A stretch of DNA of 23,480 nucleotides from contig PXBV01000090.1 in assembly GCA_003565575.1 (NCBI GenBank), forward strand, positions 1 through 23,480, written 5' to 3'. Made by a program: the position numbers and the translations under genes. This DNA comes from Psychroflexus sp. (GTDB lineage Bacteria > Bacteroidota > Bacteroidia > Flavobacteriales > Flavobacteriaceae). How positions within the stretch are numbered: the first letter of the stretch is position 1; every line of letters begins with the position of its first letter. A model generated the notes under the pieces. It was not told the origin of the DNA and did not search any database. It worked only from the letters and a program-made list of their open reading frames with translations. Shown one piece after another: positions 1-7,550 of this stretch.

Positions 1-58
1 AGAGGCATCTCAAAAAAGAATATCACCAAAATTGTACATCCATTAAATTTATATACTC
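1..58. other. Unassigned left flank
   Basis: These 58 bases precede the S9 peptidase gene. The third plus frame is open from the window edge to a TGA at 60-62, which would overlap the peptidase ATG in an ATGA arrangement, so this may be the tail of an upstream gene. The first plus frame is also open through this stretch, so the assignment is undecided. I see no promoter match. Confidence 0.2.
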
Positions 59-2098
59 ATGAATATGACTCGTTTTAGTTTTTTAAACTTTTTTCTGTTT
101 GTTTGCTTTGGAGTGTTTGCTCAAGTACCAGAAGGCCATTTTGATTATATGGACCTGTTCGATTTACAAATGGTATCCAGTCCCGAGATCTCTCCGGATG
201 GAAGTACTATTGTTTACGAAAGACATCAATACGACGTGATGACAGACAGTAAAATTGTGAATCTGTGGCAAATTTCTACAGATGGAACTCGACATTTCCC
301 CATTACTTCAGGAACCCAAAATTATGGAAATGTTACTTGGTCTCCAGACGGTAGGGCATTTGCTTTTACTTCCAATGAAGACGGTTCCAACCAGATTTAT
401 GTATATTGGCTAGAATCCAAAACAAAAGCAGCGCTGACAAATTTTACCGAAAGTCCATCCAATTTAAGTTGGTCTGCAGACGGTACACAACTTTTGTTTA
501 GCAAATTTGTGCCAGAATCTTCTAAAGCTATAACCCCTGATATTCCTAGTCCACCACGCGGAGCAAAATGGGAAAAAGGCGCAGATGTAATAGATAAGGT
601 TGTGTATAGAAGAGATGGAGGTGGCTATGTTCAAGATGGCTATAGCCATATTTTTTTGATTGCAGCAGACGGAGGCACTGCAAGGCAACTAACCTCGGGT
701 CCATATCAATATAGCTCGCCGTCTTGGGCTCCCGATGGTCAACACATTCTTTACACTGTAAATAAAAATGATGATGCTGAACTTGACCCTAACAACGAGC
801 AAATTTTTCAGCATAATTTAAACACAGGCAAAGCCAAACAACTTACAACAGCAAGAGGGCCTTACAATTCGCCTAAAATATCACCAGACGGAAAATACAT
901 TGCCTACACTGGTTTTAAGGACAAATTTTTAGGTTATCAACTTACGGAGTTATATCTTTTGAATAGAGAAGGAGGAGAACCACAAGTAATTTCAAGTAAT
1001 TTCAAACAAGATATTTCATCGATACGTTGGGCAAAGGATAGCAAGTCTATCTATTTCCGTTACGATGAAGAAGGAAATAGTAAAGTAGGGCAATTAGATT
1101 TAAAAGGGAATGCAACAACTATTGCAGAAAATTTAGGTGGTCCAAGTATTGGCAGACCTTATGGTGGGGGAGCCTATTCTGTCTCAAATAAAGGAGATGT
1201 TGCATTTTCTCATGTCACTACGGCTACGCCTTCAGAATTAGCTGTCATTGAAAACAAAAGAAACGCAAAGCCAAAGCTACTTACGCAACTCAATGCAAAC
1301 CTCTTAACATCCAAAAAAACTGGTAAAGTTGAAGAGATTTGGGTAGACTCCTCTGTAGACGATTTTAAAGTACAAGGCTGGATCATTACGCCTCCAGATT
1401 TTGACCCTACAAAAAAGTATCCAATGATTCTTGAGATACACGGTGGGCCTTATACCAATTATGGCGCACGTTTTTCTCCAGAGTTGCAATTTATGGCCAG
1501 TAGAGGTTATGTGGTGGTTTACACCAACCCAAGAGGAAGTACAAGCTACGGAGAAGAATTTGCTTCTTATATCAACCATAATTATCCTAGCGAAGACTAT
1601 AACGATTTGATGGATGCTACAAATTATGTTGTAGACCAAGGTTATGTAGATGAAAATAACCTCTTTATCACAGGAGGAAGTGGAGGTGGAGTACTTACTT
1701 CATGGTCTATTGGTATGACTGACCGCTTTAGTGCTGCTGTAGTCGCAAAACCTGTTATCAATTGGTATAGCTTTGTACTCACGGCAGATAGCATCTCGTT
1801 TTTTTCAAAATATTGGTTCAAGAAAAAGCCATGGGAAGCTCCAGAAGACTATTTGAAATTTTCACCAATTTCTTTGGTTGGTAATGTAAAAACACCAACG
1901 ATGCTACTCACAGGACAGCAAGATTACAGAACACCTATGAGTGAAACAGAACAGTATTATTCTGCACTTAAACTTCAGGGCATAGATGCAGTTATGGTTC
2001 GTATTGCTGGTTCTGGACATGGGATAGCAACTAAGCCTAGTAATTTATTTAGAAAAGTAGGTTACATTACCAATTGGTTTGATAATTACAAAAAATAG
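59..2098 (+). CDS. Secreted S9 family (prolyl oligopeptidase-like) serine peptidase
   Basis: This 679-residue enzyme probably cleaves peptides in the periplasm or outside the cell. Residues 1-21 form a Sec signal peptide with likely cleavage at VFA|Q. An N-terminal beta-propeller follows, with TolB/WD40-like repeats such as ISPDGSTIVY, WSPDGRAFAF, WAPDGQHILY and ISPDGKYIAY. The C-terminal alpha/beta-hydrolase domain covers roughly residues 420-679. The catalytic triad is visible as Ser541 in GGSGGG, Asp622 in TGQQDYRTP and His654 in GSGHG. Length fits S9C/acylaminoacyl-peptidase or dipeptidyl-peptidase-type members; the exact subfamily is not certain. The ATG at 59 is used; a second ATG six bases later is possible. 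It ends 181 bp before the crtA-like gene on the same strand, and nothing links it functionally to carotenoids. Confidence 0.93.
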   Translation: MNMTRFSFLNFFLFVCFGVFAQVPEGHFDYMDLFDLQMVSSPEISPDGSTIVYERHQYDVMTDSKIVNLWQISTDGTRHFPITSGTQNYGNVTWSPDGRAFAFTSNEDGSNQIYVYWLESKTKAALTNFTESPSNLSWSADGTQLLFSKFVPESSKAITPDIPSPPRGAKWEKGADVIDKVVYRRDGGGYVQDGYSHIFLIAADGGTARQLTSGPYQYSSPSWAPDGQHILYTVNKNDDAELDPNNEQIFQHNLNTGKAKQLTTARGPYNSPKISPDGKYIAYTGFKDKFLGYQLTELYLLNREGGEPQVISSNFKQDISSIRWAKDSKSIYFRYDEEGNSKVGQLDLKGNATTIAENLGGPSIGRPYGGGAYSVSNKGDVAFSHVTTATPSELAVIENKRNAKPKLLTQLNANLLTSKKTGKVEEIWVDSSVDDFKVQGWIITPPDFDPTKKYPMILEIHGGPYTNYGARFSPELQFMASRGYVVVYTNPRGSTSYGEEFASYINHNYPSEDYNDLMDATNYVVDQGYVDENNLFITGGSGGGVLTSWSIGMTDRFSAAVVAKPVINWYSFVLTADSISFFSKYWFKKKPWEAPEDYLKFSPISLVGNVKTPTMLLTGQQDYRTPMSETEQYYSALKLQGIDAVMVRIAGSGHGIATKPSNLFRKVGYITNWFDNYKK

Positions 2099-2223
2099 AT
2101 TAACCATCTAGTACTAATTGGTGTTGCATTTGGTATCAGTTCATCACTAATTTTTGATTTTGTATATCTGTCTTGTATATTAATAAATAGCTGTCATTAT
2201 TTGACTAAGAATTAATAAAATTT

Positions 2224-2261
2224 AGGTGAAAACTATCGCGAAAGTTAATTAGTTTTCACCT
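2224..2261 (+). terminator. Perfect 12-bp hairpin before the crtA-like gene, probable terminator
   Basis: The arms AGGTGAAAACTA (2224-2235) and TAGTTTTCACCT (2250-2261) are perfectly complementary around a 14-nt loop, and TTTATATTTT follows. This could terminate the S9 peptidase transcript 126 bp after its stop. The loop side holds a near-palindrome, AACTATCGCGAAAGTT (2231-2246, one mismatched pair), centred on TCGCGA, which could form a competing fold. Because the hairpin ends 18 bases before the crtA-like ATG, it could also act in that gene's leader. The stem is AT-rich, so terminator strength is uncertain. Confidence 0.5.
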
Positions 2262-2279
2262 TTATATTTTAAGTAACAC

Positions 2280-2963
2280 ATGACTCAAATTTCTACACTC
2301 ACGGTCTTAACCTACAAAAATTTTTTAGATAAATTTTGGGCTTTATCCATGATGCAATTTGGACATAGTTACATGAAATCAGTGAAAGGTCAAAGTTTTT
2401 ATAAACTGATGGGAAGCGGAAAGGAGGGTTTTAATCCATTTCCAGATTGGAATGTGTATGCTGTTTTGCAGGTTTGGGATGACAAATCTTATGCTGGAGA
2501 TTTTTTTGAAGGACATAAGCTTGCTCAACTCTATCAATCTCGTGCTTCCAAAATGGAAGTAATTTATCTTGAAGGCATTCAGGCTAAGGGGTTGTGGAAC
2601 GGTTTAAACCCTTTCCAATCTACTGTTAATGCTAAAGATATACAAGAACAAGACCAAATAGCTGTGATCACTAGAGCCAGTATTAAGGCAAAGATGTTGC
2701 TGAAATTCTGGAAATATGTTCCCCAATCTCAAGCACCCTTAAAAAAAGCGGAAGGCCTACTTTACACCAAAGGCTTTGGAGAACTACCGTTTATAGAAAT
2801 GGCGACATTTAGTATTTGGAAAAACAAAGAAAGTCTTCATGCTTACGCTTACCAAAGCCAAGAGCATATCAAAGCTATTCAAAAAACAAGGCAGCTTGAT
2901 TGGTACAGTGAGGAGCTTTTTTCTAGATTTCGTGTTCAGGAACGCAAAGTGTTAAAAGGCTAG
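2280..2963 (+). CDS. crtA: CrtA-related carotenoid oxygenase, probable 2'-hydroxylase
   Basis: This 227-residue protein resembles the spheroidene monooxygenase (CrtA) family. The recognisable core is roughly residues 24-62, including FGHSYMKSVKG, KLMGSGKEGFNPFPDW and VYAVLQVW; a second conserved-looking stretch is GLLYTKGFGELPFIEMATFSIW. Purple-bacterial CrtA introduces 2-keto groups on acyclic ends. In the myxol producer Flavobacterium P99-3 a crtA-related gene encodes a carotenoid 2-hydroxylase, and that role suits this cluster. It would act on the acyclic psi end of a monocyclic 1'-hydroxy carotenoid, converting a saproxanthin-type compound to myxol. No signal peptide or clear membrane helix is seen. 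The gene lies outside the main operon, on the opposite strand, with its stop 21 bp from the crtY stop. Hydroxylase rather than ketolase activity is inferred from pathway context. Confidence 0.8.
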   Translation: MTQISTLTVLTYKNFLDKFWALSMMQFGHSYMKSVKGQSFYKLMGSGKEGFNPFPDWNVYAVLQVWDDKSYAGDFFEGHKLAQLYQSRASKMEVIYLEGIQAKGLWNGLNPFQSTVNAKDIQEQDQIAVITRASIKAKMLLKFWKYVPQSQAPLKKAEGLLYTKGFGELPFIEMATFSIWKNKESLHAYAYQSQEHIKAIQKTRQLDWYSEELFSRFRVQERKVLKG

Positions 2964-2984
2964 GGGGAGTTAAATCTACTTAAG

Positions 2985-4145
2985 TTAAGTCTTCAACCTG
3001 CTTTTTAAATGCCTTATAAACCCTTTGATGAAAGGAGCTGAAGTTAAATTAAGGATGATTTGTAAATCTTCTCCAAAAGAGGATTCTTCATCTAGAAACC
3101 TAAAGATGGTTTGGATGCTATTATTTTTATACATTCTATAAAACAGCTCTTCCCCAAAATGATTTTCTTTAGTAAGCACTTCAAGGAATATTTCATCGTA
3201 ATGTTTATATTTAAAATGAGCAGAATCTACATTCAGGTTTTGGTTAAGCTTTAAGGCTTCAACGATTTGCTTGCTTTTTCGTTCGCAATTTTTAAACGAA
3301 TAGCCAGAAGATGCTTTTACCCAGCCTCCAGCCGTGCCAATTTTGATGATATGTTCTTCACTAAAACTCGCAAAGGGGAAACTGGTCATAGGAATAATTC
3401 CTTTTTCTGTTTCTATTACCTCATAATGATCAATTTGGAGATGTTCCTTAATGTATTTTTTTAAGAACAAGTCGTATGTGTTTTCACTTACAACATCCGG
3501 GCTAAAATAGGTGAACTCAATTAGAGCCTGAGTAGGCGAGTAGGGCAAAATGTAAGTAAAGCTTGTACTTTTTCCATCTTTTAGACTATAGTCCATCATC
3601 GTAAATTGGCTATCATCAAAAACAGGTGTTTCAGTTTCAATGACCCAACCCTTAAAGTGCTGAGCTATATTTAAGTACTGTATATCTTCCAAAACATAGT
3701 TGCTTGGTATTCTAGAGTCAAAAATATAATCTGCTGTGTATTTTTTTGTTTTAGTTTGTAGAACTGCACCATTATCTAAACTTTGGATGTCTAGAACTTC
3801 ATCTGTTATCCAGGTTACAGTTGGTTGACTAAGAACCTCTTTAGCATAGGCGTAGAATTCACTAGAACGCAGGGTTTTGTAATTGTACTTTTTGAGATCA
3901 AGTTTCAGTGTTTTACCCTTCGCCTTAACTACTCCTTTGTTCCAGGATTTATGGAGCAGATGATCCCATTTTCCTCTACCTTTTTCCCAAAAACTCCAAG
4001 TCCTATCGTTGTCTTTTTTTTGAAGTTTATCAATAATCAGTAGATGCTTATCTTTAAAATACGCATCTGTTTTTAGGTTTAGCGCAAGATTTAATCCAGC
4101 AGCACCTGCACCCACAATAATGTAGTCATAATTAGTAATAGACAT
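2985..4145 (-). CDS. crtY: Lycopene beta-cyclase (CrtY family), possibly a monocyclase
   Basis: This 386-residue flavoprotein cyclises the psi ends of lycopene to beta-ionone rings. The N-terminal Rossmann dinucleotide motif VGAGAAG (Gly12, Gly14, Gly17) is followed by an acidic residue at the end of beta-2 (Asp38). The family motif DRTWSFW lies at 46-52, and a further conserved segment reads GGWVKASSGYSF near residue 274. It is the last gene of the carotenoid operon, and its ATG lies 14 bp inside the 3' end of cruF, so translation is probably coupled. Myxol-type pathways need a cyclase that acts on one end only; whether this enzyme is mono- or bicyclic cannot be read from the sequence. Its 3' end converges on the crtA-like gene. 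Confidence 0.92.
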   Translation of the reverse strand: MSITNYDYIIVGAGAAGLNLALNLKTDAYFKDKHLLIIDKLQKKDNDRTWSFWEKGRGKWDHLLHKSWNKGVVKAKGKTLKLDLKKYNYKTLRSSEFYAYAKEVLSQPTVTWITDEVLDIQSLDNGAVLQTKTKKYTADYIFDSRIPSNYVLEDIQYLNIAQHFKGWVIETETPVFDDSQFTMMDYSLKDGKSTSFTYILPYSPTQALIEFTYFSPDVVSENTYDLFLKKYIKEHLQIDHYEVIETEKGIIPMTSFPFASFSEEHIIKIGTAGGWVKASSGYSFKNCERKSKQIVEALKLNQNLNVDSAHFKYKHYDEIFLEVLTKENHFGEELFYRMYKNNSIQTIFRFLDEESSFGEDLQIILNLTSAPFIKGFIRHLKSRLKT

Positions 4146-4776
4146 AAAAGTAGATAAAAAATACTAGTTGGACTAGGTAGATATGAATTGATATTAAGGG
4201 CTTGCCTGTCAATTTTGCAAAATGAAATATAAGATGAAAAATAAATGAAATGCTTCCCCAAGCAATGTAATTATCAATTGGAGCATAACCACCAGAAAAC
4301 TCCCAAAAATCAAAAATGGGAGCAATTTTTTCCATGAATAAGTCGAGGAAGAGCATCATAAAGGTGCCAAGCATGGACTTTAGAAAGATGTTGTCTGAAA
4401 GATGATTGGCCACTGCGCCAGAAATAAACGTCAGTATAGCCCAGTTAACACCTATAAGAATGGGTACACCCAAAATTTTGGGTCCAAAATTTTCGCCATA
4501 AGCATATTCACCAAAAAACAACCCAAAAGTTACTCCAAGATACTCTGCAAGCATTCCTAAACCACCAAAAAGAATAAAAAACAACCAACTTTTTAGTGAA
4601 TTTAAAGGATAAAAAAAGGTGAGGATTAAAAATAATACAACAAGATTCAGAGCGGTTCTGCTTGCAAACCATTCTTGATGGCCTAAACTTATGCCAATAA
4701 TTCCTGAAATATGAAAAAGCCAAAGCATGCCAATAGCAATGAAAATGTACTTCTTTTGATTATAAACCGCTACCAT
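4132..4776 (-). CDS. cruF: Carotenoid 1,2-hydratase-type membrane protein (CruF family)
   Basis: This 214-residue, strongly hydrophobic protein has about seven predicted membrane segments, for example IFIAIGMLWLFHISGIIGI near residue 11 and FMMLFLDLFMEKIAPIF near residue 138. The polar, acidic stretches GMLAEYLGVTFGLFFGEYAYG (start and end residues only matter: Glu and Tyr are kept) and LDLFMEKIAP match the CruF/DUF422 carotenoid family. CruF hydrates the C-1',2' double bond of the acyclic end of gamma-carotene-type molecules, giving the 1'-hydroxyl of saproxanthin and myxol. It sits 9 bp after crtD and overlaps crtY by 14 bp. The position between the desaturase and the cyclase supports the call; a generic carotenoid biosynthesis protein is the fallback name. 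Confidence 0.85.
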   Translation of the reverse strand: MVAVYNQKKYIFIAIGMLWLFHISGIIGISLGHQEWFASRTALNLVVLFLILTFFYPLNSLKSWLFFILFGGLGMLAEYLGVTFGLFFGEYAYGENFGPKILGVPILIGVNWAILTFISGAVANHLSDNIFLKSMLGTFMMLFLDLFMEKIAPIFDFWEFSGGYAPIDNYIAWGSISFIFHLIFHFAKLTGKPLISIHIYLVQLVFFIYFYVYY

Positions 4777-4785
4777 AATATATTT

Positions 4786-6255
4786 TTAAACTTTAGGAAC
4801 AAGGTCAGAAACTATCTTTGCAGAAAGTAAGCACAAAGGAATTCCACCTCCCGGGTGTACACTGCCACCGCAAAAATAAAGGTTTTTTATTTTAGAGCTA
4901 AAGTTGGGATGTCTTAGAAATGCAGCAAATTTATTATTACTAGATGTGCCATATAACGAGCCTTGGTAGGAAGCCGTCGCAGCTTCAATTGTTTCGGGAG
5001 TTTCTACGTGCTCCAACTCTATATGGTTTTCTATCTTAGTACCAAGGCAAGTATTGATTTTCTTAATTATTTTTTCTCTTATGTAAGTAGTTTGCTTTGA
5101 CCAGTCTTGACCGCAGTTTGTTGGGGCATTTACCATAACAAACCAGTTTTCACAATTGTCTGGAGCATCTCCTTTCACTTCTTTAGAAGTGATGTTAATA
5201 TATACAGTTGGATCTTCTGTGAAGTATTTTTTATTGAATAGGTGATCAAATTCTTTCTGATAATCTTCAGTAAATAAAATATTGTGTAAGTCCAACTCTT
5301 TAAAGTTCTTGTTAATGCCCCAGTAAAAAATTAAAGCTGAACTTGAGCGCTCTTGGGCTAAGGTCTTTTTTGGTGCAGTTGCTTTATGTAGTAAAGAATT
5401 GTAGGCAGAATACACATCCATATTGCAAACTACTACATCAAAATCTTTGTGTTCTTGATTTATTTTTAAACCTGTAATTTGATTTTGGTCGTAAACAATT
5501 TCATCCACTTTATGATTAAAGTGAAATTTTATACCTACATCCTTAGCAAGTTGGGTTAAACTTTGTGAAATGTCGTGCATTCCATGTTTAGGTATAAATG
5601 TGCCATAATGCATTTCTAAATGAGGAATCATGGACATTATACCAGGAGTTTTGTATGGTGAAGATCCATTATAAGTCGCAAATCTATTAAATAGCTGAAC
5701 TAATTTTGAGTTTGTAAAGTACCTTTCATTCACTTCATTTAGTGAGCTATCCAGATGAAGCTTACCTATATTAAATATAGCTTTGAGTGTGTCTTTTGAA
5801 AGATAAGTACCGAATTTATGAAGTGAATTTTCTAAAAATAATTTTGAAGTTAACTCATATTTGTTTTCAGTACTTTGCAAATAGTCACTAAGATTTTTTT
5901 CAGATTCATCAAAAACTCTAGAAGCTTCTTTTATAAATATGTTTTTATCTGCTTTAACCTGAAATCGGAGTCCGTCCTCCCAAAAATAATTACAAATAGA
6001 CTCTTTTTTGGTATATTCAAAATAAGAGGTTGCATCAACTTGAAATAAACTAAACAGTTCATCTACTAGGTGTGGCATAGTGAAAAGAGATGGGCCGTAA
6101 TCAAATCTGTAGTTGCCTTTTTGAAAACTATGAAGCTTACCACCGGAATAGCTGTTTTGTTCAAAAACATCTACATTATAACCCTTGGCTCTTAGTCTTA
6201 ATGCAGATGCAATTCCAGCTATACCAGAACCAACAACAGCAGTTTTTTTTGCCAT
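4786..6255 (-). CDS. crtD: 1'-hydroxycarotenoid 3',4'-desaturase-like (CrtD, CrtI family)
   Basis: This 489-residue FAD-dependent amine-oxidase-fold desaturase is a paralogue of the crtI product in the same operon. The dinucleotide-binding motif is VGSGIAG (Gly9, Gly11, Gly14) with Glu32 closing the fold, followed by GGKLHSF and FDYGPSLFTMP. The C-terminal FAD motif runs from about residue 459 (LYFCGGSVHPGGGIPL). A second CrtI-type desaturase beside cruF is the expected arrangement for 3',4'-desaturation of 1'-hydroxylated carotenoids, as known from the myxol producer Flavobacterium P99-3. Its ATG directly abuts the crtZ stop with no gap. The CrtI/CrtD split between the two paralogues rests on motif wording and gene order, so a swap of names is possible but less likely. 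Confidence 0.8.
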   Translation of the reverse strand: MAKKTAVVGSGIAGIASALRLRAKGYNVDVFEQNSYSGGKLHSFQKGNYRFDYGPSLFTMPHLVDELFSLFQVDATSYFEYTKKESICNYFWEDGLRFQVKADKNIFIKEASRVFDESEKNLSDYLQSTENKYELTSKLFLENSLHKFGTYLSKDTLKAIFNIGKLHLDSSLNEVNERYFTNSKLVQLFNRFATYNGSSPYKTPGIMSMIPHLEMHYGTFIPKHGMHDISQSLTQLAKDVGIKFHFNHKVDEIVYDQNQITGLKINQEHKDFDVVVCNMDVYSAYNSLLHKATAPKKTLAQERSSSALIFYWGINKNFKELDLHNILFTEDYQKEFDHLFNKKYFTEDPTVYINITSKEVKGDAPDNCENWFVMVNAPTNCGQDWSKQTTYIREKIIKKINTCLGTKIENHIELEHVETPETIEAATASYQGSLYGTSSNNKFAAFLRHPNFSSKIKNLYFCGGSVHPGGGIPLCLLSAKIVSDLVPKV

Positions 6256-6702
6256 TTATTTTGACTTTTTTAAAAATTTGAGAGGTGGAATTAACATTCC
6301 AAAACACTCTCCATCCTCTTTTCCTAAATGTTTATGGTGGATTTTATGGGCTCTCCTTATGCCTTTAGCATACCAATGCTCAGCTTTTCTGAAAAGCTTG
6401 AAACGTTGATGAATAAAAATATCGTGAACTAAAAAGTAAGCTAGGCCGTAGCCAGCTATTCCAGCACCAATAGCTGAAGCAAATTGAAATTCTGCACCCA
6501 TAAAAAAATACATACTCACAACGGCGTAAAACACAAAAAATAAATCATTGCGTTCCCACCAGCTTTTGTGGTCTTTATGGTGGTGGTCTTTATGCAGAAC
6601 CCATAAGAACCCGTGCATTACATATTTGTGAGTAAACCACGCCATAAACTCCATCCCTACAAAGGTTGCTATAAATACAACTATCCAAATCAATATACTC
6701 AT
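6256..6702 (-). CDS. crtZ: Beta-carotene 3-hydroxylase (CrtZ)
   Basis: This 148-residue membrane di-iron hydroxylase adds a 3-hydroxyl to beta rings. All four histidine clusters of the fatty acid hydroxylase-like superfamily are visible: HKYVMH (His25, His30), HKDHH (His37, His40, His41), HDIFIH (His93, His98) and HKIHH (His119, His122, His123). Hydrophobic helices flank them, including residues 2-23 and about 55-92. Length is normal for bacterial CrtZ. It begins 4 bp after crtB and ends exactly where crtD starts. In this pathway it supplies the 3-hydroxyl of saproxanthin/myxol, or zeaxanthin if both ends are cyclised. Confidence 0.95.
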   Translation of the reverse strand: MSILIWIVVFIATFVGMEFMAWFTHKYVMHGFLWVLHKDHHHKDHKSWWERNDLFFVFYAVVSMYFFMGAEFQFASAIGAGIAGYGLAYFLVHDIFIHQRFKLFRKAEHWYAKGIRRAHKIHHKHLGKEDGECFGMLIPPLKFLKKSK

Positions 6703-6706
6703 AACT

Positions 6707-7546
6707 CTAAACTAAATTAAATCTACAGGATATGTACGACTTTGCTAACAAGCTCGCTTTTTGATAGTTGGGAACTCTTATGCGTTTATTTTTGATGTCT
6801 AATGAAGGTGTATTTTTTAATTTTTGAAGTAGTTTCGAATAATAGATGTATGCAGTGTACACCCCAAGTTTTGCTTCCACAGGTAAATGGCTAATACCTC
6901 TCAGTCCAGCAGCAAAATCAGCATCAATTTCAGAAATAATTTCATGCTTGGTCTTTTCATCCAACTGATTCAAATTCGCATTGGGGAAGTAAGACCTGTC
7001 CAAAATATCATTGTCTGCTTTCAAATCTCTTAAAAAATTAACCTTCTGAAAAGCAGAACCCAAACGCATTGCATCTTGTTTTAAACGCCCATAAGCATCT
7101 AAGTCACCTTTCACAAACACTTTTAAGCACATTAATCCCACAACATCAGCGCTTCCATAAATGTAAGCCTCGTATTCTTCCTGAGTTAAGTAATTAGATT
7201 TATATAAATCTTTTTCCATACTGTCCATAAACGATTCATATAAGTGTGCATCAATGTTGTACTTATGTACGGTTTCTTGAAAACTGTTTAAAATTGGATT
7301 CAAGCTGATTTTGTTTTCAATGGCATCGTACATATCCTTTTTAAAATTTTTAAAAAGTTCTTCTTTGTTATACTCATGAAAAGTATCCACTATTTCATCT
7401 GCAAACCTTACAAAGCCATAGATATTATAAATATCTTGTCTAATGGAAGGAGCTAACAGTTTTGTAGCAATAGAAAAGGAAGTGCTGTAAGAGTGGGTAA
7501 CCAGCTTACTACAATCCCGAGATACAGTGTCAAATAAAGATTTCAT
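6707..7546 (-). CDS. crtB: Phytoene synthase (CrtB)
   Basis: This 279-residue enzyme condenses two geranylgeranyl diphosphates to phytoene, the committed step of carotenoid synthesis. The two aspartate-rich magnesium-diphosphate motifs are clear: Asp50-E-I-V-Asp54 and, in QKVNFLRDLKAD, Asp174 to Asp178. The N-terminal HSYSTSFSIATKLL and YGFVRFADEIVD segments are typical of trans-isoprenyl diphosphate synthases of the squalene/phytoene type. It lies 4 bp after crtI and 4 bp before crtZ. The GGPP synthase (crtE) that feeds it is not in the window. Squalene synthase is an alternative by fold but not by context. Confidence 0.96.
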   Translation of the reverse strand: MKSLFDTVSRDCSKLVTHSYSTSFSIATKLLAPSIRQDIYNIYGFVRFADEIVDTFHEYNKEELFKNFKKDMYDAIENKISLNPILNSFQETVHKYNIDAHLYESFMDSMEKDLYKSNYLTQEEYEAYIYGSADVVGLMCLKVFVKGDLDAYGRLKQDAMRLGSAFQKVNFLRDLKADNDILDRSYFPNANLNQLDEKTKHEIISEIDADFAAGLRGISHLPVEAKLGVYTAYIYYSKLLQKLKNTPSLDIKNKRIRVPNYQKASLLAKSYISCRFNLV

Positions 7547-7550
7547 TGGA

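Noticed and set aside
1304..1639. Minus-strand open frame inside the S9 peptidase gene
   Set aside because: It lies opposite the catalytic domain coding sequence and its product has no recognisable motif; it is a shadow.
2124..2156. Possible promoter TTG-N21-TAATTTTTG before the hairpin and crtA-like gene
   Set aside because: The -7 element has an extra base compared with TAnnTTTG, and the region is AT-rich enough for chance matches.
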